From CAYLNM01 sp964385045 (GTDB lineage Bacteria; Planctomycetota; Phycisphaerae; Phycisphaerales; SM1A02), in contig CAYLNM010000068.1 of NCBI GenBank assembly GCA_964385045.1, positions 1 to 22,307 of the forward strand: a DNA stretch of 22,307 bases. Reading direction: 5' to 3'. Of the stretch, positions 6,391-15,668 are shown piece after piece. Below the pieces are notes generated by a model. It saw nothing but the letters and a program-made list of their open reading frames with translations, had not been told where the DNA came from and ran no database searches. The stretch's first letter is position 1. Each line of letters begins with the position of its first letter. Position numbers and translations under genes: made by a program.

Positions 6391-9300
6391 TCAGTCGGGC
6401 ACCTCCTGGAGGAAGACGATCCGCGGCGAGTCGGTGGGCGTCTCCACCTGCGAGCGGTCCACCAGCATGACGTAGCGACGGTCCGAGATCACCGAGTCGC
6501 GATCGGTGGCGTCGAGCACGCCGTCGGCCCGCGGGCGGAAGCCCCGCACGCGGAAGTACACGGTGAACATGTCGCTGGTCGTGGTGACGAGGTTGCTCGC
6601 GCCGCTGAAGAGCATCCGCGCCTCCTCGAGGTCGCCCGCGGCCGGGTCGCCCTCCTCGCGGAGGAACTCGTCCACCTCGACGGGATCGGCCAGGGACCGC
6701 AGCAGGGACCGGTCCGGCTGGTTCACGTCGATGCCGAGCCGGGTGCCGTAGTACGCGTCGGTCCACGCCTCGGCCGGCTCGCGGAACGGCTCGCGACCGG
6801 CCCACGAGATCCGCCACGCATCGGCGAGGTAGCGGATCGCCCGCAGCTGGTCCTCGACCTGCTGCGGCGTGCTGATGGCGTTGAGGTCGTTGCCGACCAG
6901 CCGGTCCTGCGACGCGGGATCGGTGCCCGGCGTCGGGAAGGTGCGGCGGCCCGCGCGATCCATGAAGAGCATCTCGCCGATGTCGGCGAAGCCGCGCTCG
7001 CCCCGGCCATCGTTGGGCCGGTCGGTGTAGTCCGGACCGCCGGGCACGCCGTGGCTCGCGAGGTTGACCAGCCCGGCCGCCTCGCGGGCGAAGTTGTCGT
7101 ACCGCTCGCGGTAGGCCACGACGGCGTGCGGCAGCGCGGTGGTGCCCTCGAAGCGGTCCTCGTCGAAGTGGGCGAGGGTCGTCCAGTGCGGCAGCGCGGC
7201 CAGCACCTCGGGCGAGGCGGTGTTGACGTTCACCAGCCCGGGCGTCGCCCGCCCGGTGAACCCGGCGGCGTTGCTGAAGGCCACCTCCTCCCAGGACGGG
7301 GCGCCGGGGACCGAGGGGTCCCAGTTCACGCCCGGCCCGTCGCAGACGAAGGCCGAGAGCAGCCGGAAGCCGGCGGCGAGCTCGGGCACCGAGTGCAGCC
7401 GGTTCTCGGCGTCGTAGCGAGCCGAGGCCGGGGCGTCGCCGATGATCCGGCCCGCGACCAGGCGGCCGATGGTGATGCCGCGGTCCGACGGGGTCGTCTC
7501 GTCGTCGGCCATGCCCTCGGCGAAGGTCTGCACGGTCCCGCTGTAGCGATCCCCGTCGAAGGCGAGCTCGTGGGCCACCGCGAAGGTGAGCAGCAGCTCG
7601 CCCACCTGCTGGTAGTCGCCCTCCTTCTGGAGCATCTGGAACGCCCCGTCGACGGTCCCGAAGTCGCCCTTCCACACGCCGCGGTCGAGCAGCAGCAGGT
7701 TGTCCGGCGAGAGCGACGCGCCGGCCGCCGCCGCCGCCTCCTCGGCCGCGAGGCGGAGGAAGTCGAGGTCGGCGAATCGCGGGTCGCGGGCCCCGTCGAA
7801 GTAGACCGGCCGGCGGCCGACGAGGTTCGTCGCCCCCTGCGGCTCCGAGGCCGGGTCCTCGTACAGGTAGGGATGCGGGATGAACTCCCAGAACCACGTC
7901 TCGTCCGCCTCGCCCGCGGACGTGCCGACCTGCGGCAGCGGCGAGTCGACCGGATCCGACGGGGTCACCAGGTTCATGGCCCACCCCTGGTAGGCGGTGC
8001 CGTCGCCGTCGTCGCCCGAGAACGTCGGACGCGGACGGGTGAACTGACTGCCCGTCTGCTCGGCCGGCGGGATCGCCTCGAGGTAGCGCTGCGGGCCGAA
8101 GACCCGCTCGATCCCCACCACGTACCGCGGCCCGTGGTCGGCCGGGCCGAAGCCGATGTTCTCGGCCACGAGCACGCCGCCCGCGGTCGCGTCGAGGTCG
8201 CGCGACCACGCCCGCCGCACCGTCACCGGCTGCATGAGGATCGGATCGCCCTGGATGCGGATGCCGGCCCAGTCGGAGAACGTGCCCCCGCCGCCCGCGG
8301 GCGCGAGATCGACGTCGTGGTCCGGCGGCGCCTCGAGCTGGGCCAGCGCCTCGCGGAAGTCGCTCTCGGGCAGGCCGAACCGGTCGAGGACCACGCGGTC
8401 CACGAGCTCGGTCGGCGGCGCGGTCGCCGGGTCGAACGGCGGGATGTTCTCGCTGTCCTCGATGGCGTCGGCGCGGTCGTGGTAGGTCTCCCGCCAGAGC
8501 TCGATCAGCGCGTCCTCGGTGCCGCCGCCGGGACCGATGCCGCCGCCGCCGATCGCGACGGCGTCGTAGATCTCGGTCGCCTCGCCGGTGAGGGTCGGGA
8601 TCGCGCTCCACGGGACCACGAGCGTCATCGACTCGTCCGACGCGAAGCCGGTGGTCGGCGTCGGCTCGAGGCCGAGGAAGTCGAGCCACTGGTCGCGGAA
8701 GTCGGCGATCGTCGAGGCGCCGCCCGCGGGGTTGCCCTCCTGGTTGCGACGCCGCTGCCAGCTGAAGGTCTCGTCCGCGATCAGGATCGTCAGCGTGACC
8801 GGGTTGTCGTCGGCCGACGGGAAGAAGTCCCACCGGTCGAGCGGATCCGTGGCCGCGTCCCAGGTCGTGACCGGGAAGCCAGCGGCCGCGAAGAGGTCGC
8901 GCAGCGGGATCTCCTGGTCGAAGAGCGTGATGCCGTACTTGCTCAGCTCCCGCCACGGGATCACGTGCTGGAACGGATTGGCCATCTGCAGGGCCACGAC
9001 CGCCTGCCCGGCGCTGGCGTTGGCCGGATCGCTGGAGAACGCGAACCACGGACCGCCCGGGTCCGCCCCCCCGGTGCCGCTGGGGCCCTCGAAGAACGGC
9101 AGGAACAGACCCGGCGACGGCTGTCGAATCTCGGAGCCGCCGTGGACGAGCGTGACCATGGCCTCGGTGAGGAACGGCTGCGGCTCGAGGCCGAGCATGC
9201 GCCGGTCGCGGTCACGCTGGAACGTCGGCACCTGCAGCGGCGGCACGGTGGACGTGTCGAGCCGGAAGTTGTCGGGCCACGCCGGCAGCGGCACCGCACC

Positions 9301-11832
9301 GGCCTGCCCCGTCTCGCGGATCTCGTCGTACAGGGGCGCGACGTTGAACCGCTCGAGCGGGTCGAGCTCCATGCGGTCGCGATCGTCGTCGCGTCGCGAG
9401 AGGATGTTCGCGGCGAGGGCGGCGGAGACGCGGGCGACCCGCCGCAGGCCCTGGTCGCCGGTCTGCACGGTGCCGCTGCCGAAGATCGACTCGTAGCTCG
9501 CCGTCTCCGCGACGCCGAGCTCGCCGGTGCGGTCCGTCTCGACCAGCGACAGGAAGATCTCCTCCGCGAGGCGTTCGTGCAGGAACCGCTCGCCGCGGCG
9601 CCGGAAGCTCGTCTCGCCGATCGGGATGCGGGGCACGAAGTCCGTGCTGACGTCCTCGCCGCGGAGGACGCGGCCGGCGTCGTTCTCGCGCAGGTCCATC
9701 TTCCGCGACGCCTGGGCGAAGAACCGGTCGATCTCGAGCGCCCGGGCCTCGTTCGACAGCGGGCGGGTGGACTCGTACACCCGCTGCGGCAGGGCGCCGC
9801 GCCAGCGGAGCCACCGCGGCTTGAGGTCGTTCCGGGCGCCGTTGAAGAGCGTCAGGCGGTGCCGCGTGTCGTGGGTGAGCTCGTAGTTGTCGAGCTTGAA
9901 GTTCTCGCTCGCGCTCAGGAAGCCCGCCGACTCCTGATAGGTGCGCGAGGACCGCAGGATCTGGCCGAACGGCTCCTCGTCGAGGTTGAAGGGCCGGTTC
10001 AGCGCCCGCTCGAACCGCGAGAAGGTCCACGTGAAGTTGTTGCCGTGGAAGAGCCGGAGCTCGATCTCGTCCTCGCTGCCGAACGGCGTGATGCCGAAGC
10101 CGGGGTCGGACGGCTGGCTCGCGGCGGCGTTGAAGTAGAGCCGGCGATCGTTGGTGAGCCGGAAGGCGTCGTCGACGGGGTCGATCGGGATCCGCAGCTC
10201 GCGGACGAAGTCGCGCCACTGGCCGATCGCGTCGAGGTCGGTGTTGCCGCCCCACGAGACGTCCGACACCGCCCCGGTGCGGCTGTCGTACAGGTCGACC
10301 GACGGGTTCGTGGGCAGCCACCAGCCGCGCTGGAGCAGCGCGCCCGACGAGTCGCGTCGGAGCGGGTTGTCGAGCAGGCCGACGTTCAGGTCCGACAGCA
10401 TCGGCAGGCCCACGAGCGGCGCGAGGTCGGGCCGGCCCACGAGGGCGACGTCGGCCGGGGTCTCGCCGCGGGTGGCGAGCTCGACCGTCGGGGTGGAGCC
10501 GATGCCCGACTCGAAGCGGGTGGCGACGTTGGCGTTGACCTTCGCGGCGTTGTCCACCACGCGGAAGCTCACGACGTACCGCACCCCGTCCGGCCCCTGG
10601 ATCGGGGCCAGCCACCAGAAGGAGTCGGTGAAGCCGTCGCCGTCCGCGTCGTCGAGGACGCGGTTGAGGTCCCAGCGGGGCGTGCCGAAGCGGAAGGAGT
10701 CGCCCGGTGGGTCGTAGGTCCCGTCCGCGTCGGCGTCGTCGAGCCGGAAGAAGTTGTGCGGGATGCGGGCCGGGTCGGCGTAGACGAAGGGGTACCGGAA
10801 GAACCAGTCCTGCCAGCGGTTGTAGCTGTCGCCGCTATCGGCAACGACTGGGTCAACCACGGGGTCGAATGTCGTACCAGGGAACTCCCACCGCGCGAAG
10901 CCGGTCGCCGGATCGAAGAACGGCGCCGGCAGCACGTCGGTCAGCCACTGCTCGACCGGGTAGCGGAGATTGGTCACCAGGTTGCCGGTGACGTTGCTGA
11001 TGTCCGAGACGATCCGCCAGCCGTTGCCGGGCCGGCCGACGTAGCTCATGTGCCGCCACATGCGGAAGGCGTGCGGGAAGCCGTCGACGCCGCTGAAGGG
11101 CGCGGTGCCCGGGATGGGGTCGAAGCGCATCGGCTCGGCGTCGGACAGCCACCGCGTGTCGTTGGTGCCCGGGTCGCCGATCGGGTTGGTCTCGGTGAAG
11201 TTGGTCTGCAGCTCGGGGACGGGGAACGCGCCGAAGCCGGCGCCGGGGTCGCGGCGCCACGGGCCGTTGGTCGGGGTGCCGGGACCGGCGGGCCAGAGCA
11301 CCTCCTCGTCCTCGGGATAGAGCTCGACCTGCCCCGGCAGCGGAGCGAGGTTGTCCGGCCAGTTCGTCCACGGCACGACCTGGTACGGGACGGTGTTCCA
11401 GGTGGTGTCGGGGCGACCGTCCTCGTCGGCGTCCCAGTCGGTCCCCTGCCGCCGCGCGTTCGCGAGGGGCTCGAGCCGCGGCCGGTTCCCGTCGCGGAGC
11501 TCGGCGAAGGCCTGCTCGCGGTCCGCCACCCCGCCGATGTCGGCGGGGTTGCCGATGCCGGTGGCGTCGATCGGGCGGGCGAAGAGCGCCCCGGCGATCT
11601 CGTCGGCGAACACGGTCGCGATGTCGTCGACCGAGGCGTCACGGATCGTCCGCTCCTTCTGGGCCGCGGCGAGCTCGCGGGTGCCCTGGGTGCTGGTGAG
11701 GAAGGCGGCGACCACGATCACCAGCAGCACGAGCAGACCGGCCACGAGGACCATCGCGTTGCCGCGACGATCGGCTCGTCGGTCCTGCGCCCGGCGGGCC
11801 GGGCGGCTGAGCGTGGGGTGGATGTTCGTCAT
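6391..11832 (-). CDS. Giant GspK-like minor pseudopilin (1,813 residues)
   Basis: This is the last gene of the cluster and sits in the gspK position. The N-terminus is a prepilin-like leader: Arg-rich residues 11-23, RRG at 22-24, then a hydrophobic helix at about 27-45. Position +5 after G24 is Leu, not Glu, as in GspK, the tip subunit of the pseudopilus. Two GspK-type signatures are visible: DNAAKVNANVAT near 427-438 and VNVNTASPEVLAALP at 1534-1548, a helix-hairpin-helix. In ordinary GspK (about 300 residues) these lie some 200 residues apart; here about 1,100 lie between. Three DxDxDGxxD loops occur at 134-142, 366-374 and 395-403. The tail (TTTSDMFTVYFRVRG, then RRYVMLVDRS) also fits GspK. 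The start is the ATG with AGGGAG six bases upstream; an earlier in-frame ATG gives an Arg/Pro-rich extension lacking a leader. The bulk of residues 440-1500 matches nothing I recognise. Confidence 0.8.
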   Translation of the reverse strand: MTNIHPTLSRPARRAQDRRADRRGNAMVLVAGLLVLLVIVVAAFLTSTQGTRELAAAQKERTIRDASVDDIATVFADEIAGALFARPIDATGIGNPADIGGVADREQAFAELRDGNRPRLEPLANARRQGTDWDADEDGRPDTTWNTVPYQVVPWTNWPDNLAPLPGQVELYPEDEEVLWPAGPGTPTNGPWRRDPGAGFGAFPVPELQTNFTETNPIGDPGTNDTRWLSDAEPMRFDPIPGTAPFSGVDGFPHAFRMWRHMSYVGRPGNGWRIVSDISNVTGNLVTNLRYPVEQWLTDVLPAPFFDPATGFARWEFPGTTFDPVVDPVVADSGDSYNRWQDWFFRYPFVYADPARIPHNFFRLDDADADGTYDPPGDSFRFGTPRWDLNRVLDDADGDGFTDSFWWLAPIQGPDGVRYVVSFRVVDNAAKVNANVATRFESGIGSTPTVELATRGETPADVALVGRPDLAPLVGLPMLSDLNVGLLDNPLRRDSSGALLQRGWWLPTNPSVDLYDSRTGAVSDVSWGGNTDLDAIGQWRDFVRELRIPIDPVDDAFRLTNDRRLYFNAAASQPSDPGFGITPFGSEDEIELRLFHGNNFTWTFSRFERALNRPFNLDEEPFGQILRSSRTYQESAGFLSASENFKLDNYELTHDTRHRLTLFNGARNDLKPRWLRWRGALPQRVYESTRPLSNEARALEIDRFFAQASRKMDLRENDAGRVLRGEDVSTDFVPRIPIGETSFRRRGERFLHERLAEEIFLSLVETDRTGELGVAETASYESIFGSGTVQTGDQGLRRVARVSAALAANILSRRDDDRDRMELDPLERFNVAPLYDEIRETGQAGAVPLPAWPDNFRLDTSTVPPLQVPTFQRDRDRRMLGLEPQPFLTEAMVTLVHGGSEIRQPSPGLFLPFFEGPSGTGGADPGGPWFAFSSDPANASAGQAVVALQMANPFQHVIPWRELSKYGITLFDQEIPLRDLFAAAGFPVTTWDAATDPLDRWDFFPSADDNPVTLTILIADETFSWQRRRNQEGNPAGGASTIADFRDQWLDFLGLEPTPTTGFASDESMTLVVPWSAIPTLTGEATEIYDAVAIGGGGIGPGGGTEDALIELWRETYHDRADAIEDSENIPPFDPATAPPTELVDRVVLDRFGLPESDFREALAQLEAPPDHDVDLAPAGGGGTFSDWAGIRIQGDPILMQPVTVRRAWSRDLDATAGGVLVAENIGFGPADHGPRYVVGIERVFGPQRYLEAIPPAEQTGSQFTRPRPTFSGDDGDGTAYQGWAMNLVTPSDPVDSPLPQVGTSAGEADETWFWEFIPHPYLYEDPASEPQGATNLVGRRPVYFDGARDPRFADLDFLRLAAEEAAAAAGASLSPDNLLLLDRGVWKGDFGTVDGAFQMLQKEGDYQQVGELLLTFAVAHELAFDGDRYSGTVQTFAEGMADDETTPSDRGITIGRLVAGRIIGDAPASARYDAENRLHSVPELAAGFRLLSAFVCDGPGVNWDPSVPGAPSWEEVAFSNAAGFTGRATPGLVNVNTASPEVLAALPHWTTLAHFDEDRFEGTTALPHAVVAYRERYDNFAREAAGLVNLASHGVPGGPDYTDRPNDGRGERGFADIGEMLFMDRAGRRTFPTPGTDPASQDRLVGNDLNAISTPQQVEDQLRAIRYLADAWRISWAGREPFREPAEAWTDAYYGTRLGIDVNQPDRSLLRSLADPVEVDEFLREEGDPAAGDLEEARMLFSGASNLVTTTSDMFTVYFRVRGFRPRADGVLDATDRDSVISDRRYVMLVDRSQVETPTDSPRIVFLQEVPD

Positions 11833-11879
11833 GTCCGTCTCCCTGGGGTCCGGCGGGCGGCGAGCCCGTCGGCGGCCCC

Positions 11880-13565
11880 TCAGCGGTCGCGTCCCGTGTC
11901 CGGCAGGTCGATCACGAACTGCACGCGTCGCCCCGCGGTCAGGCGGGTGTCGGCGTCGTGGACCGTCAGCGTGACGCGGATGGCGTCGGGCCACGGGGTG
12001 AAGCCGAGCCGGCGCCGGTCGTCCTCGCTCACGGGAGGCAGCACCTCGCCGCTCGAGCGGGACGTGAACAGCGGCCGGTCGTTGTTGAATCCGAACACCG
12101 CGGAGTAGATCCGCACGTCGCCCGGCCCGGAGGCGGCGTCGTACCGCTCAATGTTCTCCGGCAGCAGGATCTCCTGCCCCGCGACGTCGGCGTAGGGCAG
12201 CGGGTTGAGCACCCACTCGCCCTCGGGCTCGCTCATCGGACGCACGCCCCGGGCGTCGTCCCGGAGCCCGAACCACGGCTGGCCCGCCCGCTGATCGGGC
12301 GCCTCGATCCCGAAGGCCACCGCCCGCACCGCCTGCGGCCCCGGCAGGTCCGCGGCCGCGGCGTCGATCACGGTGCCGGTCCCGTCGCGCCAGGTCCACT
12401 CGATGCGGACGTCGCTGACCGCGGTGCCGAGCACGTCGTTGGTGAGGGCCGAGTCGAGACGCGACATCGAGGGCGAGCGGAGCTCCACCCGCGGATACTC
12501 GAGGATCGGCGGGCTCACCGTGTCGTCGGCGGGGAACATCATCCGCTGCTCGAGGATCGTCCGCTGGTCGAGGCCGTCGGGATCCTGCGTGAACCAGCGG
12601 CGGTCGCTCGGAGCGTCGGGGTCCTTCACGAGCAGCACGTCGCGGATGTCGTCGAGCGTGCTCGCGGCCGCGTCGGTCCGGCCGCTGAGGACGTTGCGGA
12701 AGCCCCCGAGGGCTGGCCGCGGGTCGTCCACGAACGCGGTGAAGTACGCGAACGCCCCGCCGTAGTCCTCGGCCGGGCCGCCGGACTCGTCGAGGTAGCG
12801 AGTGCGGCTGAACTGCGTCAGCCCCGCCCCGCTCGCCTCGGGCCCGTCGTCGTCCACGAGGGCGATCGGAGCGCGCACCAGCGGCCACGTGCGGGCGTCG
12901 CTCGGAGCCTTCACTCGCGAGACGGCGGATGAGGTCGGCTGCAGCACCTGGCTCGGGTTGGCCGGGGCGTACTGGAAGCGGCGGAGGCTCACCGGCCCCT
13001 CCTCCCACGGTGCGAGGCCGACGTGCACGTCGGGGCTCCCCGTGGCCACCACGTCCCACGCGGTGGGGTTGGAGCCGGTGGCGATCGCCGGGATGCTCTG
13101 CTCGCCGAGGGTGAAGGCGTGACCGTAGTAGACCCGCGTGGACGTGGCGGTCGGGCGGACCTTCTCGCCCGCCCCCACGCTGATCGTCTGCAGGCGCTGG
13201 ACGCCCTCGCGGATGAACATGATCTGGTCGGAGCGAATCTCGGCCTCGGCCGGCAGCTCGGGGTTGAGCAGCGGACGGCCCGCGCCCCGCACGTCGTTGG
13301 GCACCGCGACGTTGCGGATCACGATGAAGCCCTCGCGCGAGATGTTGGCGAGGTCCTCACGCATCGCCTGCTCGATCGCGACGATCTCGTTGATGGTCTC
13401 GGCGTTGGCCTCGCCCGCCCCCGCGACCTGCTGGGTGGTGCTGAAGATGCGGCTGGCGGCCAGCAGCACGCCGAGCAGCACGAGCACCGCGACGAGGATC
13501 TCGGTCAGGGTGAAGCCGCGGCGCGAGCCGGCGGTCGACGGCGTTCGGTCGGTCGGCGTCCGCAT
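11880..13565 (-). CDS. GspJ-like minor pseudopilin
   Basis: This 561-residue protein has a type IV prepilin leader, SRRG17 then FTLTE with the conserved Glu at +5 (E22), followed by a hydrophobic helix to about residue 37. After the helix, EQAMREDLANISREGFI (65-81) resembles the helix and first strand region of GspJ, and the C-terminal DAIRVTLTVHDADTRL...VQFVIDL is the usual GspJ ending. Position between the GspI- and GspK-like genes supports the call. Ordinary GspJ is about 200 residues, so some 300 residues are extra and not recognised. The ATG shares its A with the TGA of the preceding gene (TGATG), and GGAGGAG lies five bases before it, so translation is coupled. A 47-bp gap with GC hairpin potential separates it from the gspK-like gene. 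Confidence 0.8.
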   Translation of the reverse strand: MRTPTDRTPSTAGSRRGFTLTEILVAVLVLLGVLLAASRIFSTTQQVAGAGEANAETINEIVAIEQAMREDLANISREGFIVIRNVAVPNDVRGAGRPLLNPELPAEAEIRSDQIMFIREGVQRLQTISVGAGEKVRPTATSTRVYYGHAFTLGEQSIPAIATGSNPTAWDVVATGSPDVHVGLAPWEEGPVSLRRFQYAPANPSQVLQPTSSAVSRVKAPSDARTWPLVRAPIALVDDDGPEASGAGLTQFSRTRYLDESGGPAEDYGGAFAYFTAFVDDPRPALGGFRNVLSGRTDAAASTLDDIRDVLLVKDPDAPSDRRWFTQDPDGLDQRTILEQRMMFPADDTVSPPILEYPRVELRSPSMSRLDSALTNDVLGTAVSDVRIEWTWRDGTGTVIDAAAADLPGPQAVRAVAFGIEAPDQRAGQPWFGLRDDARGVRPMSEPEGEWVLNPLPYADVAGQEILLPENIERYDAASGPGDVRIYSAVFGFNNDRPLFTSRSSGEVLPPVSEDDRRRLGFTPWPDAIRVTLTVHDADTRLTAGRRVQFVIDLPDTGRDR

Positions 13566-14737
13566 CACAGCTCCTCCACCAGCACGAAGATCGGCTCCAG
13601 CTGACGTCCGTCGCCGTCGAGCACCGGCAGGTACCAGAGCTCCGACACCACGCCGGTGTCCCACCAGCCGTTGGTGCCCGGCTCGTAGGTGCCGCTGGCG
13701 GGATCGAAGAAGACCTGGTCGGGCGTCCCGGCGACCAGCGGGCTCGCCGCGACCAGCGGGATCTCCTGGATCGGTCGGCTCAGCTCCACCGCCGGGTCGT
13801 CGCTCGAGTCGCGGCCGAAGAGGACGCGGTGCGTCGCCCCGGACTGATCGACGAGGATCTGCCCCGGGGCCTGCCAGTGGTGGTCCACGTTGCCCAGGTC
13901 GAAGGGCGAGCCGCCCTCGGTGCGGGCGATGGTGCGTCGCGGCAGGCCGGTGTCGGTCTCGTAGGCGTCCCAGAACAGGCCCCGCCACGGCTCCGGGCCG
14001 CCGTCCGCCAGCGCCAGCCGGTGCGGCAGCGGCGGGCCGTCGGCGTCCGCGAGCGACACCGTGTACGACTGCCCCTCGCCGAGACCATCGACGATCCGGT
14101 AGACGAACACCGCGACCTGGATGCGCCCGTTGCGGCGGCGGAACATGCACTCCCACGCGTACTGGGGCCGGGCGGCGAACTGCGGGTAGACCCGCTCGCC
14201 CTGCGCGATCACGCCCGCCGTGGGCAGCGTCACCGGATAGTCGGCGTTGAGCGGGATCGCGGTGTCGGGCAGGGCGCCGTCGACGTCCTGCTCGTCGAAC
14301 GCCTCGGCGACGAGACCCTGCAGCTCCAGCTGGTTGAAGATGTCGATGCCGCCGTCGGGCAGCGTCGCGATCGCCCCCGGCGGGACGAACGCCGGACGCA
14401 GCCAGCCCCAGTCGCCGGCGGCGTACCCGCGGCTGGCCCACGGCTCGGCGTTCGTGACGAGCCGGAAGCCGCTCGGGCTCGACGGATCCGGGACCTCGAC
14501 CACCTCGAGCCCCGAGCCGAACTGCCGGGGCGACACCCGGGCCCGGATCGTGGCCAGGGCGTTGCGGGCGACCAGCGGGCCGAGGACGTCGTCGTTGGCC
14601 TCCTGCTGCTGGCTGATGCCGACCGGCAGCAGCGACGCGATGGAGATCACGCCCACGGCGAGGATCAGGATCGCCACCAGCACCTCGGTGAGCGAGAAGC
14701 CGGCGCGGGAACGGACGCGGGAGGGACGGCGGGTCAT
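13565..14737 (-). CDS. GspI/PilV-like minor pseudopilin
   Basis: This 390-residue protein has the leader RAG13 then FSLTEVLVAILILAVGV, whose wording is typical of GspI/PilV, with Glu at +5 (E18). The helix runs to about residue 38. The remainder is mixed beta-rich sequence with acidic and Pro/Gly-rich turns, for example DEQDVDG at 148-154, and is about three times the length of an ordinary GspI (about 125 residues); I do not recognise the extra part. The ATG overlaps the TGA of the preceding gene by four bases (ATGA), and GGGAG lies ten bases upstream. The role inferred from family and position is a minor pseudopilin that forms the tip complex with the J- and K-like subunits. Confidence 0.82.
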   Translation of the reverse strand: MTRRPSRVRSRAGFSLTEVLVAILILAVGVISIASLLPVGISQQQEANDDVLGPLVARNALATIRARVSPRQFGSGLEVVEVPDPSSPSGFRLVTNAEPWASRGYAAGDWGWLRPAFVPPGAIATLPDGGIDIFNQLELQGLVAEAFDEQDVDGALPDTAIPLNADYPVTLPTAGVIAQGERVYPQFAARPQYAWECMFRRRNGRIQVAVFVYRIVDGLGEGQSYTVSLADADGPPLPHRLALADGGPEPWRGLFWDAYETDTGLPRRTIARTEGGSPFDLGNVDHHWQAPGQILVDQSGATHRVLFGRDSSDDPAVELSRPIQEIPLVAASPLVAGTPDQVFFDPASGTYEPGTNGWWDTGVVSELWYLPVLDGDGRQLEPIFVLVEEL

Positions 14738-15666
14738 CGCAGCGGCACTCCCGTGTACTTGTTGAACTCGATCCGCTCCCCGTACTGCGAGATGTACCCG
14801 CCGGGTCCCCCGAGCTCGGCCTCGTAGTTGTTGCGGTTGGTCCACGACAGCGTCTTCAGCTCGCGGGCCTCGTCGTCGTCGTAGACCGCGAGGAACGGGA
14901 CGAAGGAGATGTAGACCTCCTCGTCGTCCTCGTGGTAGTGGTAGAAGAGCGGCCCCGGGGCGTCGGTCGTGGTGTCGGAGCGGGGGTCGATGCGGAAGCC
15001 GAAGCCGTCCTCGGAGGAGTCCTCGGTGTCGCCGGGGAACTCGTCGTAGAAGGCCTCGCGGGCGAAGCTCGACACGTTCGAGGTCACCACGCGCCCGCGG
15101 GGATCGAACAGGACGCCGATGATCTCGCCCGGGTACTCCTGCGCGGAGCCGACGACGTCCGGGTCCGTCAGCCGCAGCTCCGGCTGGGTCAGCCACAGGA
15201 AGTCGCTCTGCAGGCCCTCGAAGCCCTCGATCGCGTAGAACGGCCCGGCCACCTTGATCCCCGGCGGCAGCCGGCGCGGCTGCAGGTCGGGCACCGCGAC
15301 GAAGACGTCGGCGAGCTCGTCCGGGTTGAAGATCACGGGCTCCTGGTCGCCGAGCCACGTCACCACCACGCACTCGGTCACCTGCCGGTCCTCGGGCCGG
15401 CTCTCGTCCCACCGGGCGAGGAAGATCACCGCGGTGGAGCGATTGGTGCGGATCGCGGCCGCGCGGGCCTCGTCGAGCGAGGCCAGCACCGTGTTGGTGG
15501 CCGAGGCGAGGCGGGCCTCGCGACCGAGACGGCCCACCGCGATCACCGAGAGGACGGCCACGATCGAGATGATCGCGATGACCACCAGCAGCTCGATGAG
15601 CGTGAAGGCGCGGCGCGAGCTGCCCGTGCCGGGCGTTCGGGTCGTGCGTGCGGGAGCGTGTCGCAT
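14734..15666 (-). CDS. GspH/FimT-like minor pseudopilin
   Basis: This 310-residue protein carries the leader SSRRA20 then FTLIELLVVIAIISIVAVL. The residue before the cleavage site is Ala rather than the usual Gly, a form that planctomycete pseudopilins also use; Glu at +5 (E25) is kept. LASLDEARAAAIRTNRSTAVIFL (61-83) is the GspH/FimT helix and first strand, so the H assignment is firm. The C-terminal half is rich in acidic and aromatic residues (YHYHEDDEEVYISF at 242-255) and is not recognised. The ATG is two bases after the preceding stop and has AGGA nine bases upstream. Confidence 0.85.
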   Translation of the reverse strand: MRHAPARTTRTPGTGSSRRAFTLIELLVVIAIISIVAVLSVIAVGRLGREARLASATNTVLASLDEARAAAIRTNRSTAVIFLARWDESRPEDRQVTECVVVTWLGDQEPVIFNPDELADVFVAVPDLQPRRLPPGIKVAGPFYAIEGFEGLQSDFLWLTQPELRLTDPDVVGSAQEYPGEIIGVLFDPRGRVVTSNVSSFAREAFYDEFPGDTEDSSEDGFGFRIDPRSDTTTDAPGPLFYHYHEDDEEVYISFVPFLAVYDDDEARELKTLSWTNRNNYEAELGGPGGYISQYGERIEFNKYTGVPLR

Positions 15667-15668
15667 GG

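Noticed and set aside
6310..12108. A 1,932-codon open frame on the plus strand opposite the GspJ- and GspK-like genes
   Set aside because: Its translation is Arg/Val/Glu/His-rich low complexity without domains, while the minus strand encodes clear leaders and GspK signatures. Long antisense frames are expected at this GC content because stop codons are rare.
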